Positions 24,054 through 34,374 of a stretch of 64,000 nt of DNA are shown here, one piece after another. Position 1 is the stretch's first letter. Every line of letters starts with the position of its first letter. The notes under the pieces are model-generated. The model was not told the DNA's origin. It searched no databases and was given only the letters and a program-made list of their open reading frames with translations. Source of the stretch: Malania oleifera (taxonomy: Eukaryota; Streptophyta; Magnoliopsida; Santalales; Ximeniaceae); contig NC_080420.1 of the NCBI RefSeq assembly GCF_029873635.1, positions 125,275,958-125,339,957 of the forward strand. Direction: 5' to 3'. A program made the translations under genes and the position numbers.

Positions 24054-24420
24054 ATCATCTTCTTCTTCTTCTTCTTCTTCTTCTTCTTGATCTTCTTCTG
24101 CAAAACAGTGTGTGTGTTGTGTGCGTTTGTGCGTGTGCTGTTCGCCTGTCATTGTTTGCTCCTCCCACCGCTCCTGTTGTAAAGCGAACGAACATGTTTT
24201 ATTCTTCTTATTCTTCTTCTTCTTTGTGCTGTTCACCTGTCATCGTTTGCTCCTCCCACTGCTGCTGTTGTAAAGCGAATGAGCATGTTTTATTCTTCTT
24301 CTTCTTCTTCTTCTTCTTCTTCTTCTTCTTCTTCTTCTTCTTCTTCTTCTTCTTCTTCTTCTTGTGTGCGAGTGTGACTGTGTGCGTGTGTGTGCGCATG
24401 TGACTGTGTGCGTGTGTGTT
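24054..24420. repeat. TTC/TCT microsatellites and a tandem duplication in CACTA-2
   Basis: Two TTC-type microsatellites (about 24054-24090 and 24290-24362) and GT-rich runs (about 24105-24140, 24362-24420) flank an imperfect duplication of about 93 bp. The unit starts near GCTGTTCGCCTGTCAT (24137) and again near GCTGTTCACCTGTCAT (24228). Low complexity; it creates several spurious frames on both strands. Confidence 0.85.
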
Positions 24421-24429
24421 ACATTCACA

Positions 24430-25348
24430 TATTTTTGTATTGATTGTGGATCAGAACTTTGTGGAAAGTGTCTTGTATCTTTAGCAAGAAAAATGATAGA
24501 ATACTCGTAGATAAATCCATTGCAAATTTAGAGGCTGCAAATCTTCACAAACCTTCTACTTTTATCATCAGTGATGCATGTCCTTGAGGGACTGCATTGG
24601 GATTAATCATAGTACTTTTATCTTAGATACTAATTGCACAAATCTAACTGTATATGTGATGCGTACAATGTGTTAATTAATCGATTATGCATACTCTTAA
24701 TAAGCTAGAATTTCCAAACATATGCCAAACAACCTAGGTTTTCCAATTAATATCTTCTTGGTGGATTGTGGAATCATGAGTGTTTTGTTTCTTTGATTGA
24801 TTTGGGAAATAAATTAAATTGAGAATGGTCAAATAATTAAGAAGGCTCATCTCAGGTTGCTCTTAACATTGGGTAAATTGAGCTGTAATTAGTAGCATTC
24901 TCTTAATAGTTTTGTTTATTTTATTTAGGCATCATCTGGTACAAGATAAAATTGATCGGGATAATTATTAAGAATGTAATCTTTTATGAGAATAACTTTT
25001 TTATTAGTAGTCTATTAGCATTATTTCATCATGGAAGGAAATGTAGAAAAGTAAAACAATCCAAGGGATGCAGTTATTGCTGTGATTATTTTGATTGTGG
25101 CAATGGCTTTTTGATTTCACCTGCCATAATTCATAGTTGAAAGCTTCATTTTTTCCTGATAGATTGGGTTGATATGTGCAATGTGTTTGTTAACTATTAT
25201 TGCCCTATATGGTCTGACAAAAAAATTTAGCCGAACAAATTTTTCATTTTTTCAGATCTAAATCTTAATTTATTGAAAATAAAGTGTTTAAACATATTTT
25301 ATTTAATTTAAATTAAAGAAAGTTCTATCTTATCTCATTCTTAAAAAG

Positions 25349-25387
<39 letters not shown>

Positions 25388-26880
25388 CAAAATAATTTAT
25401 TCTAGTCACATATTTTACACATCATACCAATTTTTTTTTTAAATCTAGTTTATATGCATTGAATTTGATATTTGATTTTTTGTAATCTCATCATCATCAT
25501 TGGGCAATTCCCAACAAGTGGCCTGTAAAACCACCCATCACTCAGTCCAAACAAGTGGCCTATAAATATATATTTTACACATCATACCAATGTGTTTATA
25601 TTCGTAGTTTGTGATCCTTCTTTAATTTTGATATGTTCCATTTGTCCATGGATTGGTTAGATAGTCTATGGATAGCTTACCCTTTTTCAGAAAATGACTC
25701 GAATAGAATCCTCTTATTTTATATGCAGGAAATTACATTTTAGAGTCCTTCAAGAAAATTTATTTAATTGAGAATTTGGATTTTGATTTTTTGTACTTTT
25801 TAGACAGTTTCACTGCTTTCTGTCAACATTTTTTTTGGGCAATTAATTTGAGCCAATAATTTTTGACGGTTTAAAAGGTGCTGTTTTTGTATATGTTATT
25901 TTTTTTATCGGTTGGCATTCAGTACCCTGCTTTACTTTAGAATGGTAGTCCCAAATCCGTTCTCTAGTTCTCCTGTTTTGTCAAACTAGCAATGTGTTGT
26001 TTGTAGGCATTAATGCACCTCGTTGGATAGTTTGGATAATAATGCATCAATAAACATTGCACCTTATCTTAGAAAGCATATTTTAGGATTTTTTTTTCGT
26101 GCAAATGATGCAGGGGCAACATCAAAGATCTGAGGCCTTGATATATTTGATTGTTTGTAATTTGAGTTTATTTCATTATTTGAATGTATATTCCTTTCTT
26201 ATTAGTGTAATTTTTTTTACCATATGAGTGTTGTGTTAAGAATTTCTGATCTTATTGAAATTATATTGCATCTCTTGTGAAATACTGGATTGAGTTGCCA
26301 TACTGGTTGTGAATATGCCTTGTGCATGGCTGATGCAGATTTGTATATTGCATGCTGGTAGTAAATCTAAGTTCTCTCATGCTCTTATATATAAACTCTT
26401 TTTCAGGTAAAATTTTTTTGGAAATGTTTACTTTACAGTTGGTATGCTACCGAAATTTTGTTAAAATTTTTTCCAAAATATGAGATAATAGATGTTGAAG
26501 TATATAATTGTATAAGCACCAAATGAGATCAGAAATGTTCTTGGAACCACAAATAGCATGTCTATGTTTGAGCTGACCATAGTTGATCACTTGACCATAT
26601 CCACTCGTGTCTCCAAAAGTATGAAAGGGGTGAGTTATATATGTCTGCTTATTAATTGAATATTTTCTCGTAATGTTATTATTAGGTAAGATTATAATCA
26701 AGTCAGTCCAAATCGAGTCAAATTTTAACATACTTTATTTATTTAGTAAATGAGTTTTAAATTTAAATTTATGTTGAACTTTTTAATAAGTAGGGGTGAA
26801 TATTTTCTCGTAATGTTATTGTTAAGTATGCCCTTCTGAAAAAAATTTTGTTTTCAACATAAATCTTAGGGTTTTGTCTT
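24430..26880 (+). other. CACTA-2 interior, non-coding
   Basis: AT-rich sequence with an (AT)n microsatellite (about 25350-25384). No frame resembles a known protein. It includes one degenerate copy of the intronic motif TTTACAG..GGCATG..GCCGAAATT (26430-26460) that recurs at about 27888, 28655 and, outside the element, 38465. Confidence 0.6.
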
Positions 26881-26889
26881 TCCTGGTCA

Positions 26890-27640
26890 ATGCCTCCGCG
26901 AACAAAGCCTTGGGCTACCTCAAAGCACGACCACTTGCCACGATGCGCTGCCAAGTGGCAGAGGGACCAGGACCCGCCAAAGGGAGAGTCTTCTTCTAGG
27001 CGCCGAGCGGCCCTGAGTGAGCACAAATGGATTTCGGATGAGATGAGAGCACCGAGGGTGACTTTTGAGGATGTGTAGTTGCCCTCAGCACGTTCTGCTG
27101 CACCACCATATGAAATGATTTATTTGCTGAAAACAACCAGATTTGAGGTGCAAGTTTTATGGGAAAATGTCCAATTTACAGACGTTGGCTCCTCCTTGCA
27201 ACAATAAGGTGCTTCTTCTTGTACATTATGATGTTAGGATCTAAGTTCAACTGATCTGACAAAATGCTTTGTGTTTTGTTTTAGAAATTAGTGGAGCTAG
27301 TAAAAATTCAACATTGGGGTGTTGTGAACTTCTCAGCTCGACGTGATATCCATGGTCTTGTGAGAGATCTAATCAAATGTGAAGACACTGAGTCTCAGAC
27401 GGAGGAGATGGTTTAGCGGATGCATACGATGGAAATGGAGAACCAGCAATTGAAAGACATAGTGTCTAACATCACAGTGGAAAACCAGAGTCTGAAAGAC
27501 AAGGTGTCCAACTTTGAAGCTAGGCTCGCAGCAATTCTGAACAGGAAATTAGGCTTGCAGCAATTCTGAGCAGGCAATTAAGCACAGTTCGAAAAAATGA
27601 TGCCCCAATCTCGACCAGATGATGTAGGTGGCTCCTTTCA
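26890..27640 (+). pseudogene. CACTA-2 chimeric gene with coiled-coil C-terminus
   Basis: An open stretch starts MPPRTKPWATSKHDHLPR and ends after VTFEDV (27078); I do not recognise it. After a probable intron, an Argonaute-derived exon (27285-27388) runs in frame into MENQQLKDIVSNITVENQSL, then KDKVSNFEARLAAIL. This heptad-like coiled coil is shared with CACTA-1 (30150-30390), where it closes the transposase-like protein. A TAG lies just after SQTEEMV, and another stop follows in the coiled coil. The fusion is visible in the sequence; whether it was ever expressed is unknown. Confidence 0.65.
27285..27388 (+). pseudogene. Captured Argonaute-4-clade exon fragment
   Basis: Directly after an intron-acceptor-like TTTTGTTTTAG the frame reads KLVELVKIQHWGVVNFSAR then RDIHGLVRDLIKCED. 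This matches the segment before the PIWI core of plant AGO4/AGO6-type Argonautes, where K-L-x-E-P...W-A-V-V-N-F-S-A-R-C-D...R-D-L-I-K-C-G is characteristic. The Cys after SAR is Arg here and the sequence leaves the Argonaute pattern after IKCED. Only about 34 codons are present, with no PAZ or catalytic residues, so it has no Argonaute function. Assignment is from memory of the family. Confidence 0.7.
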
Positions 27641-29440
27641 TTAGAAGGTATGTAAAACGTAGTTTGAACTGCATGCTAGTAGTTCTGTTGCTTGTTTAAT
27701 TATATTCATATGTTGAATTGTGAATTGTTGGAGATATTGAAACTATATTGCTTGTTCTGTTAGGACTTGATTTATCTTTTCTGCAATTTCATATATGCGT
27801 AGACAGACCCTAGGTTGTGTACTACTGTTACTGGCTTAGCTAAACCTAGGAAGAACTTTTGTGACTTGCAGGTTTGGGGATGTTCTATTTACAGACGGCA
27901 TGTTGCCAAAAATTTGTTAAATTCCAACGCTTTTTGTAACCTCCCAAATAAATCTTCCAAACATTATAGCCTACAAGTAATACAGGAGCCTCTCAACTCC
28001 TTAAGTAAGTGAAAGCCACTTATGAACATTAAAACCTATCAAAGAATCATAACTTGAAACCTCTTATATATTGAAAACTTTTATAGTCAAACTCAAGCTA
28101 GAAAATTAAATCCTATGGACCAAAGACAAGCTCAAAAACCTCCAACAAAGCAAAGACAGTCTTTAAACCTTCTGAACCAGGATTCCGCCACTATCACTGA
28201 ATAGAAGAAAAACAAACCATGATCCATTTCCTCAATCTATAACCAAAACTTTTTATATCCATAACTGAATCCAAGAAATCCCAACTCAATCTATCACAAG
28301 CCTTCTCACAATTTAAGTAACAACTTCATGCACAACCCAAGCTGCATCAAGAATGCTTGAGAAACAACCTTCTGGACAAAACTAAAAAACCTTAATTGAA
28401 TTGTGTTTTAATGGTTTCCTGGTAATATTTTCTTCATAGATGGTATTATATTATATGAATTGTATATTGAACTACTAGAATACATGCTTGTGTTGAACGC
28501 CAACTGCATAGCTGATGCAGTACATTGTGAATTGCATGCGGGTAGTGGATTTAGGTTATCGTATGCTCAAACTCACTGGTATCCGCATGATGCGTATTAT
28601 TGTGATTTGTTTGCTTGAATCTATCAAGTTTTAGTGTAGGATTTTTTTAGGAAATGTCCAATTTACAGACGGCATGCAGCCGAAATTCCGTTAAAATTTT
28701 TCAAAAAAAAAAAAAAAAAAAACCACGTATAAAGATAATTATGATAAAATGAATGTTAAAATATTTTTGAAAGGATGAGTGAAAGTTAAATGAAAAGTCA
28801 TTTTATTAATTCCTAAATTCACATCTATTAATATACATGGCATATCATTTGCTTTTAATTATGGATAAGCATTATCATTTGTCCACCACTAGTGATACTT
28901 TGTTTTGAGAACGAGTTAAAGTGTTTACATGCATGGTTTGATACATGCAATTGTATATATTCATAGGTACGCCATTCACATTCATTTCAACTATTCGTTT
29001 AGGGTTGAAAATTATTGTACGATGCACTTTCCATATTTTTATTCTTGATTATACTGAGTGCCAACTCTCCATTCTGTTCTCCATTTGTATACTAATTTTT
29101 TTTTATGATTTTTAATTTATAGGGTTTGCGGCAGTCATAACATCAGTACGATGCCATGCATGCACTACAGTCGTCGGATGCAACTTTTGATTATTTATTT
29201 GTAATTTTTATTGTTATTTGAACAAATGGAATTTCTGTAGTTTAATTTGAATTTGTATAATGTATTTGTATTTGAATTTTTTGATTTTTTTTTTCTTATC
29301 TGAACAGATGTTATTTTTTTTTATTTTAATTGAATTTGTATTTGAATTTGAAATTTTGAATAATTTATGAATTTTGTAGTAATTATGGTTTCAGGTTATG
29401 TATGCGAAAATGTAATTACAGATTTTTACAGGAATTGATG
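27641..29440 (+). other. CACTA-2 interior, right part, non-coding
   Basis: AT-rich, with a poly-A run (28706-28724) and two copies of the GTCCAATTTACAGACGGCATG-type motif. No protein-like frame is recognised. Confidence 0.55.
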
Positions 29441-29828
29441 ATTCAAAAAAATTAGTATTAAAAATATTTTTAATTTCTTAATTATTAGTAAATGATTCAA
29501 ATTTGTCATTAATAGTAGGGTATTAGTGACGAATTAAAAATTCGTCACTAACAGTACAGTATTACTGAAGGATTCAAATTCATTACTAATAGTAGGATAT
29601 TAGTGACGAATTTGAATCCTTCACTAATAGTGTACTATTAGTGATGAATTTGAGCTGAACTGATGTAGAATTTATAATGATTGTATTAGGGTTTTAGTGA
29701 CGGTTATAATCCGTTACTAATACTCCATTATTAATGACAAATTTTAAATTCGACACTAATAGTTAGTAGTAACAGTAGATATATCAACTAATTTAGAGCT
29801 GTCACTAATATCCAGATTTTTTGTAGTG
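29441..29828. repeat. CACTA-2 right subterminal repeats and TIR
   Basis: Alternating TTAGTGACGAATT and AATTCGTCACTAA motifs, ending in the inverted terminal repeat TTTTTTGTAGTG at 29828. They match the repeats at the left end. Confidence 0.9.
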
Positions 29829-29831
29829 CAT

Positions 29832-30394
29832 GTAAGTCAAATCTATTATTTAGTTCGTTATTTTATTCAAAACATCGAAGTTGTATTCTTATTTCTTCAT
29901 TTTATCATTTTCATGACTGAAAATAGGCAAAGATGCTCGAGCTGAGGGATGCACCCGCTCTAGAGGGGAGTCAGCAATTGACGAACTACGAGATCTCCAC
30001 TCAGGTGCTTGGGGAACGAGCGGGGGGCTGGGTGAAAGGTCTTGGGAGTAGATACATCGCCCTAACAGCATAATCTTCTACAAGTGTGGTGCCTTGTGCT
30101 AAGTTTGAACGAGCGTGTCGAGCTGCCGAGTCTCGAGCGGATCAAATGGTTCACTGAATGCAGACGATGGAAATGGAGAACATGCAATTGAAAGATACGG
30201 TGTCCAACTATGGCCTGGAGAACCAGCAGCTGAAAGAGACGATGTCCAACTATGGCCTGGAGAACCAACAGCTAAAAGAAAAGGTGTCCAACTTTGAAGC
30301 CAAGCTAGAGTTCCTTATGAACAGGCAAACGCAGCTCGAACAAATGATGCACCAATCTCGTCCAGATTATGTAGGTGGCTCCTCCTCTCATTAG
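29832..30394 (+). pseudogene. CACTA-1 transposase-like gene, C-terminal exon
   Basis: After an intron start (GTAAGT at 29832) and an acceptor (GAAAATAG) the frame reads AKMLELRDAPALEGSQQLTN then YEISTQVLGERAGGWVKGLG. This resembles the C-terminal signature of plant En/Spm-type accessory transposases (..EI..QVLG.R.G...GLG). A coiled coil with two near-identical repeats follows (NYGLENQQLKE at about 30208-30275) and KVSNFEAKLEFLMNRQTQLE before a stop at 30394. In-frame stops occur at 30071 and at VH*MQTMEMEN. This is the right-hand end of the gene split by Gypsy-4 and CACTA-2. Confidence 0.7.
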
Positions 30395-31517
30395 AAGGTA
30401 TGTAAAAGGTAGTTTGATTCTGCAACATATTTGCCATTATGGGGTTTCGTAGTAATAATATGAAATCAATACATTGTGTATTATGAATTTTATATTACTT
30501 GGTATAATTAACATTTATGTGGGTCTTGGAAAGTATGAGCTTATGAGGGAAAGATGAAGCTCAAAACACTAACAATGCAAATCAATTTTTGAAAAATTTA
30601 AGTCTTTTTGAGCCTCTTTATATTCCTTGCTCCTTTTGAAATCCAAGCAGACTTATAATTTACAGTTTACAACCTTATGCATGTGAAGAAGATAACACAT
30701 TAAAAAAGAAATGAATGGTTCATAATATGGAATTGCCTAGGCATCTTTGAAATTTTAACCGGAGTGCACAAGGTATGAGTAACTTTGATACATTCTGCAA
30801 TAAGTGTTTGTTGTAATACATGTCTTATACCCTTGTTTCTATTTTTTGACTGTTGGGTTATGTTATGGGTGTTTTCTTTATTGTAAGATCGAAATAAGCA
30901 AATATGAAAACGTTCCAACTTATAACTTTTCTTGGTGCAATTTTTTCAAGTTAATATAGTTTATAACTATGTTTTGAATCAAATGATGGCAGAAATTGTG
31001 ACTAATGTTCTTCATACTATAATTAATATGCAGGAGTTGATTCATTTCAAGTTCTTGGAATTCTTTAACCGGAAAGAAATTATAAACCCAAGTTCCCAAA
31101 ATTCTCTCCGCTGGTTAAGTTTCATTTTTCACCAAGAAATGAGAATCTTGAACCTTCTTTTTTTCCATTTTTTGATTACATTTGACAAAGGTAATATCGA
31201 ATTAAATTACGAAAAAAAGGATTCATTTAACCAAGCTGGAGAACGAAAAAATCAGCAAATTGAATCAAATCAAATGATGATAACCCTTATGTTTTTGAGT
31301 CCTAGGTAAGTCCTGGAGCCCTCAAAATATAGAACTGTTTGGGCCTAGTGAACAGAGCAGAGTTAGCATAAACTCTCTTTTGTTTTTTTCTCAGAAGAGA
31401 ATATCCTATTTTTTTGTAACTTGAGAGAAATGTCTGGGAAAATCAATTCTAGGAAAACTTGTTCGACTTGATTTGGGATTTTCCACTTTTGTTCACACAC
31501 TCAATCTACAAGGCAGA
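30395..31517. other. Intergenic, nothing recognised
   Basis: AT-rich sequence. A 125-codon open frame (30932-31309) is hydrophobic and Ile/Asn/Phe-rich with no known motif, and is most likely chance. I also looked here on the minus strand for the missing last exon of the WAT1-like gene and did not find it. Confidence 0.5.
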
Positions 31518-31833
31518 TGAGATGAGTGTTCCGAACTATCCTTTTTTATTGGCATCATTTGGTTCTCCTTTGTTTTCCTCAAGTTTTTTTTGTTTTACAG
31601 GTTTTTGTCATCACATGTATTTTGGTTTTGGTTTGTGTTTGTTGAGTTTTGTTTTAGTTTGATTTTTGGATCGTGTAAGGTTTGTTTTGGTCATGTTGTC
31701 TCCGATGGTTTAATTAGTTGATTTGTAAATCCCTTGTGACTTGTTTGTAACCATGGTTTTCCTCTACCATAAGTGAGAGCTATCAATAAATTTGGATTTT
31801 TTGAAAAAAAAAAAAAAAAATCTACCAGGCAGA
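31505..31833 (+). mobile_element. 5'-truncated LINE tail with poly-A and target duplication
   Basis: About 300 bp (31518-31820) ending in CAATAAATTTGG and an A run, the form of a plant L1-type LINE 3' end. It is flanked by 13-bp direct repeats, TCTACAAGGCAGA (31505-31517) and TCTACCAGGCAGA (31821-31833), with one mismatch. It lies upstream of exon 2 of the WAT1-like gene, in what was probably intron 1. A SINE of similar size is the alternative. Confidence 0.75.
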
Positions 31834-32001
31834 GGTTGCTTCTAGAGTTCTTGGAAAAATATCTCACGACAAATTAACTCTGTGTGTTATTAAATGTTTT
31901 ATTTAAATAAGATGAGCTGGAAGCATAGAATCTATGCATACCATCTCATTTTTTGGACCTTCTCGGATGAAATTTATACTCTGATTTGTCAGAAAATAGA
32001 A

Positions 32002-32006
<5 letters not shown>

Positions 32007-32038
<32 letters not shown>

Positions 32039-32056
32039 TGTGTGTGTGTGTGTGTG
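32007..32056. repeat. (AT)n/(GT)n compound microsatellite
   Basis: About 14 AT repeats followed by about 10 GT repeats in the probable intron 1 of the WAT1-like gene. Confidence 0.9.
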
Positions 32057-32168
32057 AATACACTATCATTTTTCAGTAAAATTTCTTTTGGATTTGCTTA
32101 TATTTTTTGTATCTGCTGCATAGTTTCTCCAAGCCAAGTCTGATATAATTTTCCCTATCTGTTTGCAG

Positions 32169-33417
32169 AAAAACGAGACCGAAGATCACCAAGTCTATTC
32201 TGTTATAAATTTTCTTATGTTCCATTTTGGGGCAAGTTCTTAATTCGTCACATTTTGTTCTCTCTGTCTATTTTTGTGTCGCAAACAGATTTCAATGCTT
32301 TCGGGTACTTTTCTATGTGCAGGGCAACCGCGAACAAGATATTTTACTTCATTGGGCTAAATAATTCCACCCTGACGATTGCTTGTGCACTGAGCAACAC
32401 ACTCTCTACAGTAACTTTCATCCTCGCCGTCCCTTTCAGGCACTGCGTGAATTCGTGTTCTGTTTCCTTCTCTCTCTCTTTTTTTGTTTTCATTTCCAAC
32501 TCTTGAATTTTCTCTGCAAATGCCCATGTTTGGCAAACAAGTTGGAAACTGCAAGACTAAATAGCAGGGTAGGGCAAGCTAAGGTGTTTGGGACAGTAGT
32601 TTGCGTAGGCGGTGCAATGCTACTATCATTTTACCATGGAGGAACCATTGGCATAGGTGAATCCCACATTCACTGGAAACTAGCTGATGGAATCAGTAAA
32701 GCGAGTGCCAGCAAAGAAGGAAATTTCATCTTGGGTCCATTTCTGGTGATCACTAGTTGTGTTGCTTGGGCAGGTTGGTTCATAATCCAGGTAAAGTGCA
32801 TTCTACGTAATCAAGATCGCTCAAACTTTTCTTCACTTTTTCTTAAAAAAAGTCCTATCTGAAAAGATATTGAGATACCCATTTGATTTGCAAGATGTAA
32901 TCGAATGAAAATTTGAACTGGGCCTGACAAAATCAAGTGATAAATTCAATTTCATTCTTGTGTACTAAATGTGTAGTTGCATTCATAGTTTCCTACTTAT
33001 GAATGTGAATGGTAATTCCAGGCAAGGGTGAGTGAGAAGTTTACAACTCCTTACACTAGCTCAACAATTATGTGTTTCATGGCCAGCATACGGTTCTTGG
33101 TCGTCGGCGCCTACACGGAATGCGACTTGTCTGCTTGGTCACTGAGCTCCGGCATCAGACTCGTTGCTTCTCTTTATGCGGTAAGCCTCGCAAAAACAAA
33201 AATGCAAAGAAGATTTCCATTTTTCCCACCCACTGGGAATCAATGTATCAGGTCTCACTTATAGAAGAATTAATCACATTTACTAAATGGTTTCAGGCCC
33301 TTGTGGGTTCTGCACTAGCATTTTGCCTCATGAGTTGGTGCATACAAAGCAAAGGCCCCCTCTATGTCTCTGTGTTCAGCCCTTTGTTGCTTGTGATTGT
33401 GGCCATTCTCAGCTGGG
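32169..33417 (+). pseudogene. WAT1-related (nodulin MtN21/EamA) transporter, exons 2-6
   Basis: Plant EamA-type membrane transporter. Segment 2 (32169-32231) reads KTRPKITKSILL, stop, IFLCSILG. Segment 3 (from 32323) reads ATANKIFYFIGL, then [20 protein letters not shown]. Segment 4 (32542-32790) reads [19 protein letters not shown], then SFYHGG and [17 protein letters not shown]. Segment 5 (33022-33180) reads [19 protein letters not shown] to RLVASLYA. Segment 6 (33297-about 33417) reads [16 protein letters not shown] then [15 protein letters not shown]. Splice sites are mostly clear (GTAAAG, GTAAGC; the first intron is GC-AG). The junction between segments 3 and 4 is eroded. Homology stops after AILSW, so the last exon is missing. 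Exon 1 lies on the other strand at 33768-33961. With the CAA-to-TAA stop in segment 2, it cannot make a full protein. Confidence 0.88.
32232..32322 (+). other. GC-AG intron in the WAT1-like pseudogene
   Basis: 91 bp, starting GCAAGT after TTGGG and ending ATGTGCAG before GGCAACC. Using these sites restores the expected reading SILG-ATANK in phase, whereas no GT donor does. A natural minor-class donor or a decayed GT are both possible. Confidence 0.7.
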
Positions 33418-33639
33418 AGCCTGGCCTTCTGCATACCCAATTGAATTATTTCCTCGTTATGTGCAGAAAAAATGACAGAATTAACTTTCTGTGGAAACTA
33501 ACAGGCCGCCTGGACTTAAACTTTTCCCCATATGAAAAGAAATCAATGCCGGCGGAGAGAGATCAAAAGACTCAAAACATTAAACATTAAAACGAAAATG
33601 AAATTCAACTAAAAAACCCATGCAGACGTTCTGTACATG

Positions 33640-33760
33640 TAACAAGATTTGATGAACGGCCACACACATACATACATCACACATAAGTACATGACCACAT
33701 GCCATGCATGCATGCATACATACATACATTTATGTATGGATGGATGGATGGTATGTGAAT
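33640..33760. repeat. Short tandem repeats (CACA, CATA, ATGG)
   Basis: Runs of ACAC, CATACATA, ATGC and GGATGGAT between the inverted part of the WAT1-like gene and its exon 1. The stretch probably belongs to the original intron 1 and lies at or near an inversion breakpoint. Confidence 0.75.
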
Positions 33761-33767
33761 TTGTTAC

Positions 33768-33961
33768 CTTTCCAAGAAATGAGCCAAGGGGACGATGGCA
33801 ACAGTGGCGAACAGCTAGCGGTAAGCGACGAGGACAAAAGGGTTCATGCCGGAATCCATGGCCAGCTTGGAAATTATGTTCATTCCGGCGAACCCCACCT
33901 GCACAAGAACCATGGCCAAGAACGGCAAGAAATCTCTACCTCCACCTCCGCCGCCGGCCAT
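33768..33961 (-). pseudogene. WAT1-related transporter exon 1 (opposite strand)
   Basis: The minus strand reads [20 protein letters not shown], then [28 protein letters not shown], stop, LFATVAIVPLAHFLER, followed by the donor GTAACA. This is the first transmembrane region and first exon typical of WAT1-related proteins. A CAG-to-TAG change (33815-33817) interrupts the usual AYRQLFA. The exon ends in phase 2 (GAA AG) and joins without gap to segment 2 at 32169 (A AAA ACG), giving LER-KTRP. This strongly suggests they are halves of one gene. The 5' flank (about 34000-34100) is GA-rich like a plant 5' UTR. Confidence 0.88.
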
Positions 33962-34374
33962 AGTTCTTGTGTCTAATTAATATGTAAGTAGTACTAGTAC
34001 TACTGCTCTACTACTGAACTTGAAATCTGAGAAAGAGAGAGATAGAGAGAGGGAAATGAAGAGAGAATGAAAGCGATGACCATACTTACAGGCGAGAGAG
34101 CAAGAACCCCTTAAGACAAGAAAGTGAAAAAAAATATATTATATTCATCCAAATATTTCGTAAAGGAATAACTATATAATTAATTATTATTATATATATT
34201 ATAAGAACAAAAATATAAATAAAAACTGAGCAATTAATTATCCAAATATTTATTCTAAACATTTTATAATGGTAGACCTAGTGTGAAGCTTTAATGAACA
34301 GAAAAAATCAAGAATACCTAACCTAATCATTAGTTTACATATGAGTATTAATTTTCGCGAATAATAAGGTTAAG
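33962..34374 (-). other. 5' flank of WAT1-like exon 1
   Basis: Likely leader and promoter of the minus-strand exon: a GAGA-rich stretch (34025-34070) followed by AT-rich DNA. No clear TATA box can be assigned. Confidence 0.4.

Larger units (their letters stand above)
22953..29828 (+). mobile_element. CACTA-2 transposon (En/Spm superfamily)
   Basis: About 6.9 kb bounded by CAATACAAAAAACTGG (left, CACTA decayed to CAATA) and the inverted CCAGATTTTTTGTAGTG (right, i.e. CACTACAAAAAATCTGG), with a perfect 3-bp target duplication CAT (22950-22952, 29829-29831). Both ends are packed with subterminal repeats of the TTAGTGACGAATTT/ATTCGTCACTAA type, as expected for CACTA transposase binding. No DDE transposase is seen. 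The interior holds a chimeric, broken gene on the plus strand and long non-coding AT-rich stretches, so the element is non-autonomous. Confidence 0.92.

Noticed and set aside
23949-24428. Poly-Lys, poly-Arg, poly-Phe and poly-Glu frames on both strands
   Set aside because: Translations of TTC and GT microsatellites in CACTA-2.
28706-28724. Poly-A run as a retroposon tail in CACTA-2
   Set aside because: The preceding sequence is the recurring CACTA intronic motif and no flanking duplication is seen.
30932-31309. 125-codon open frame
   Set aside because: AT-driven composition, no motif, no splice or promoter support.
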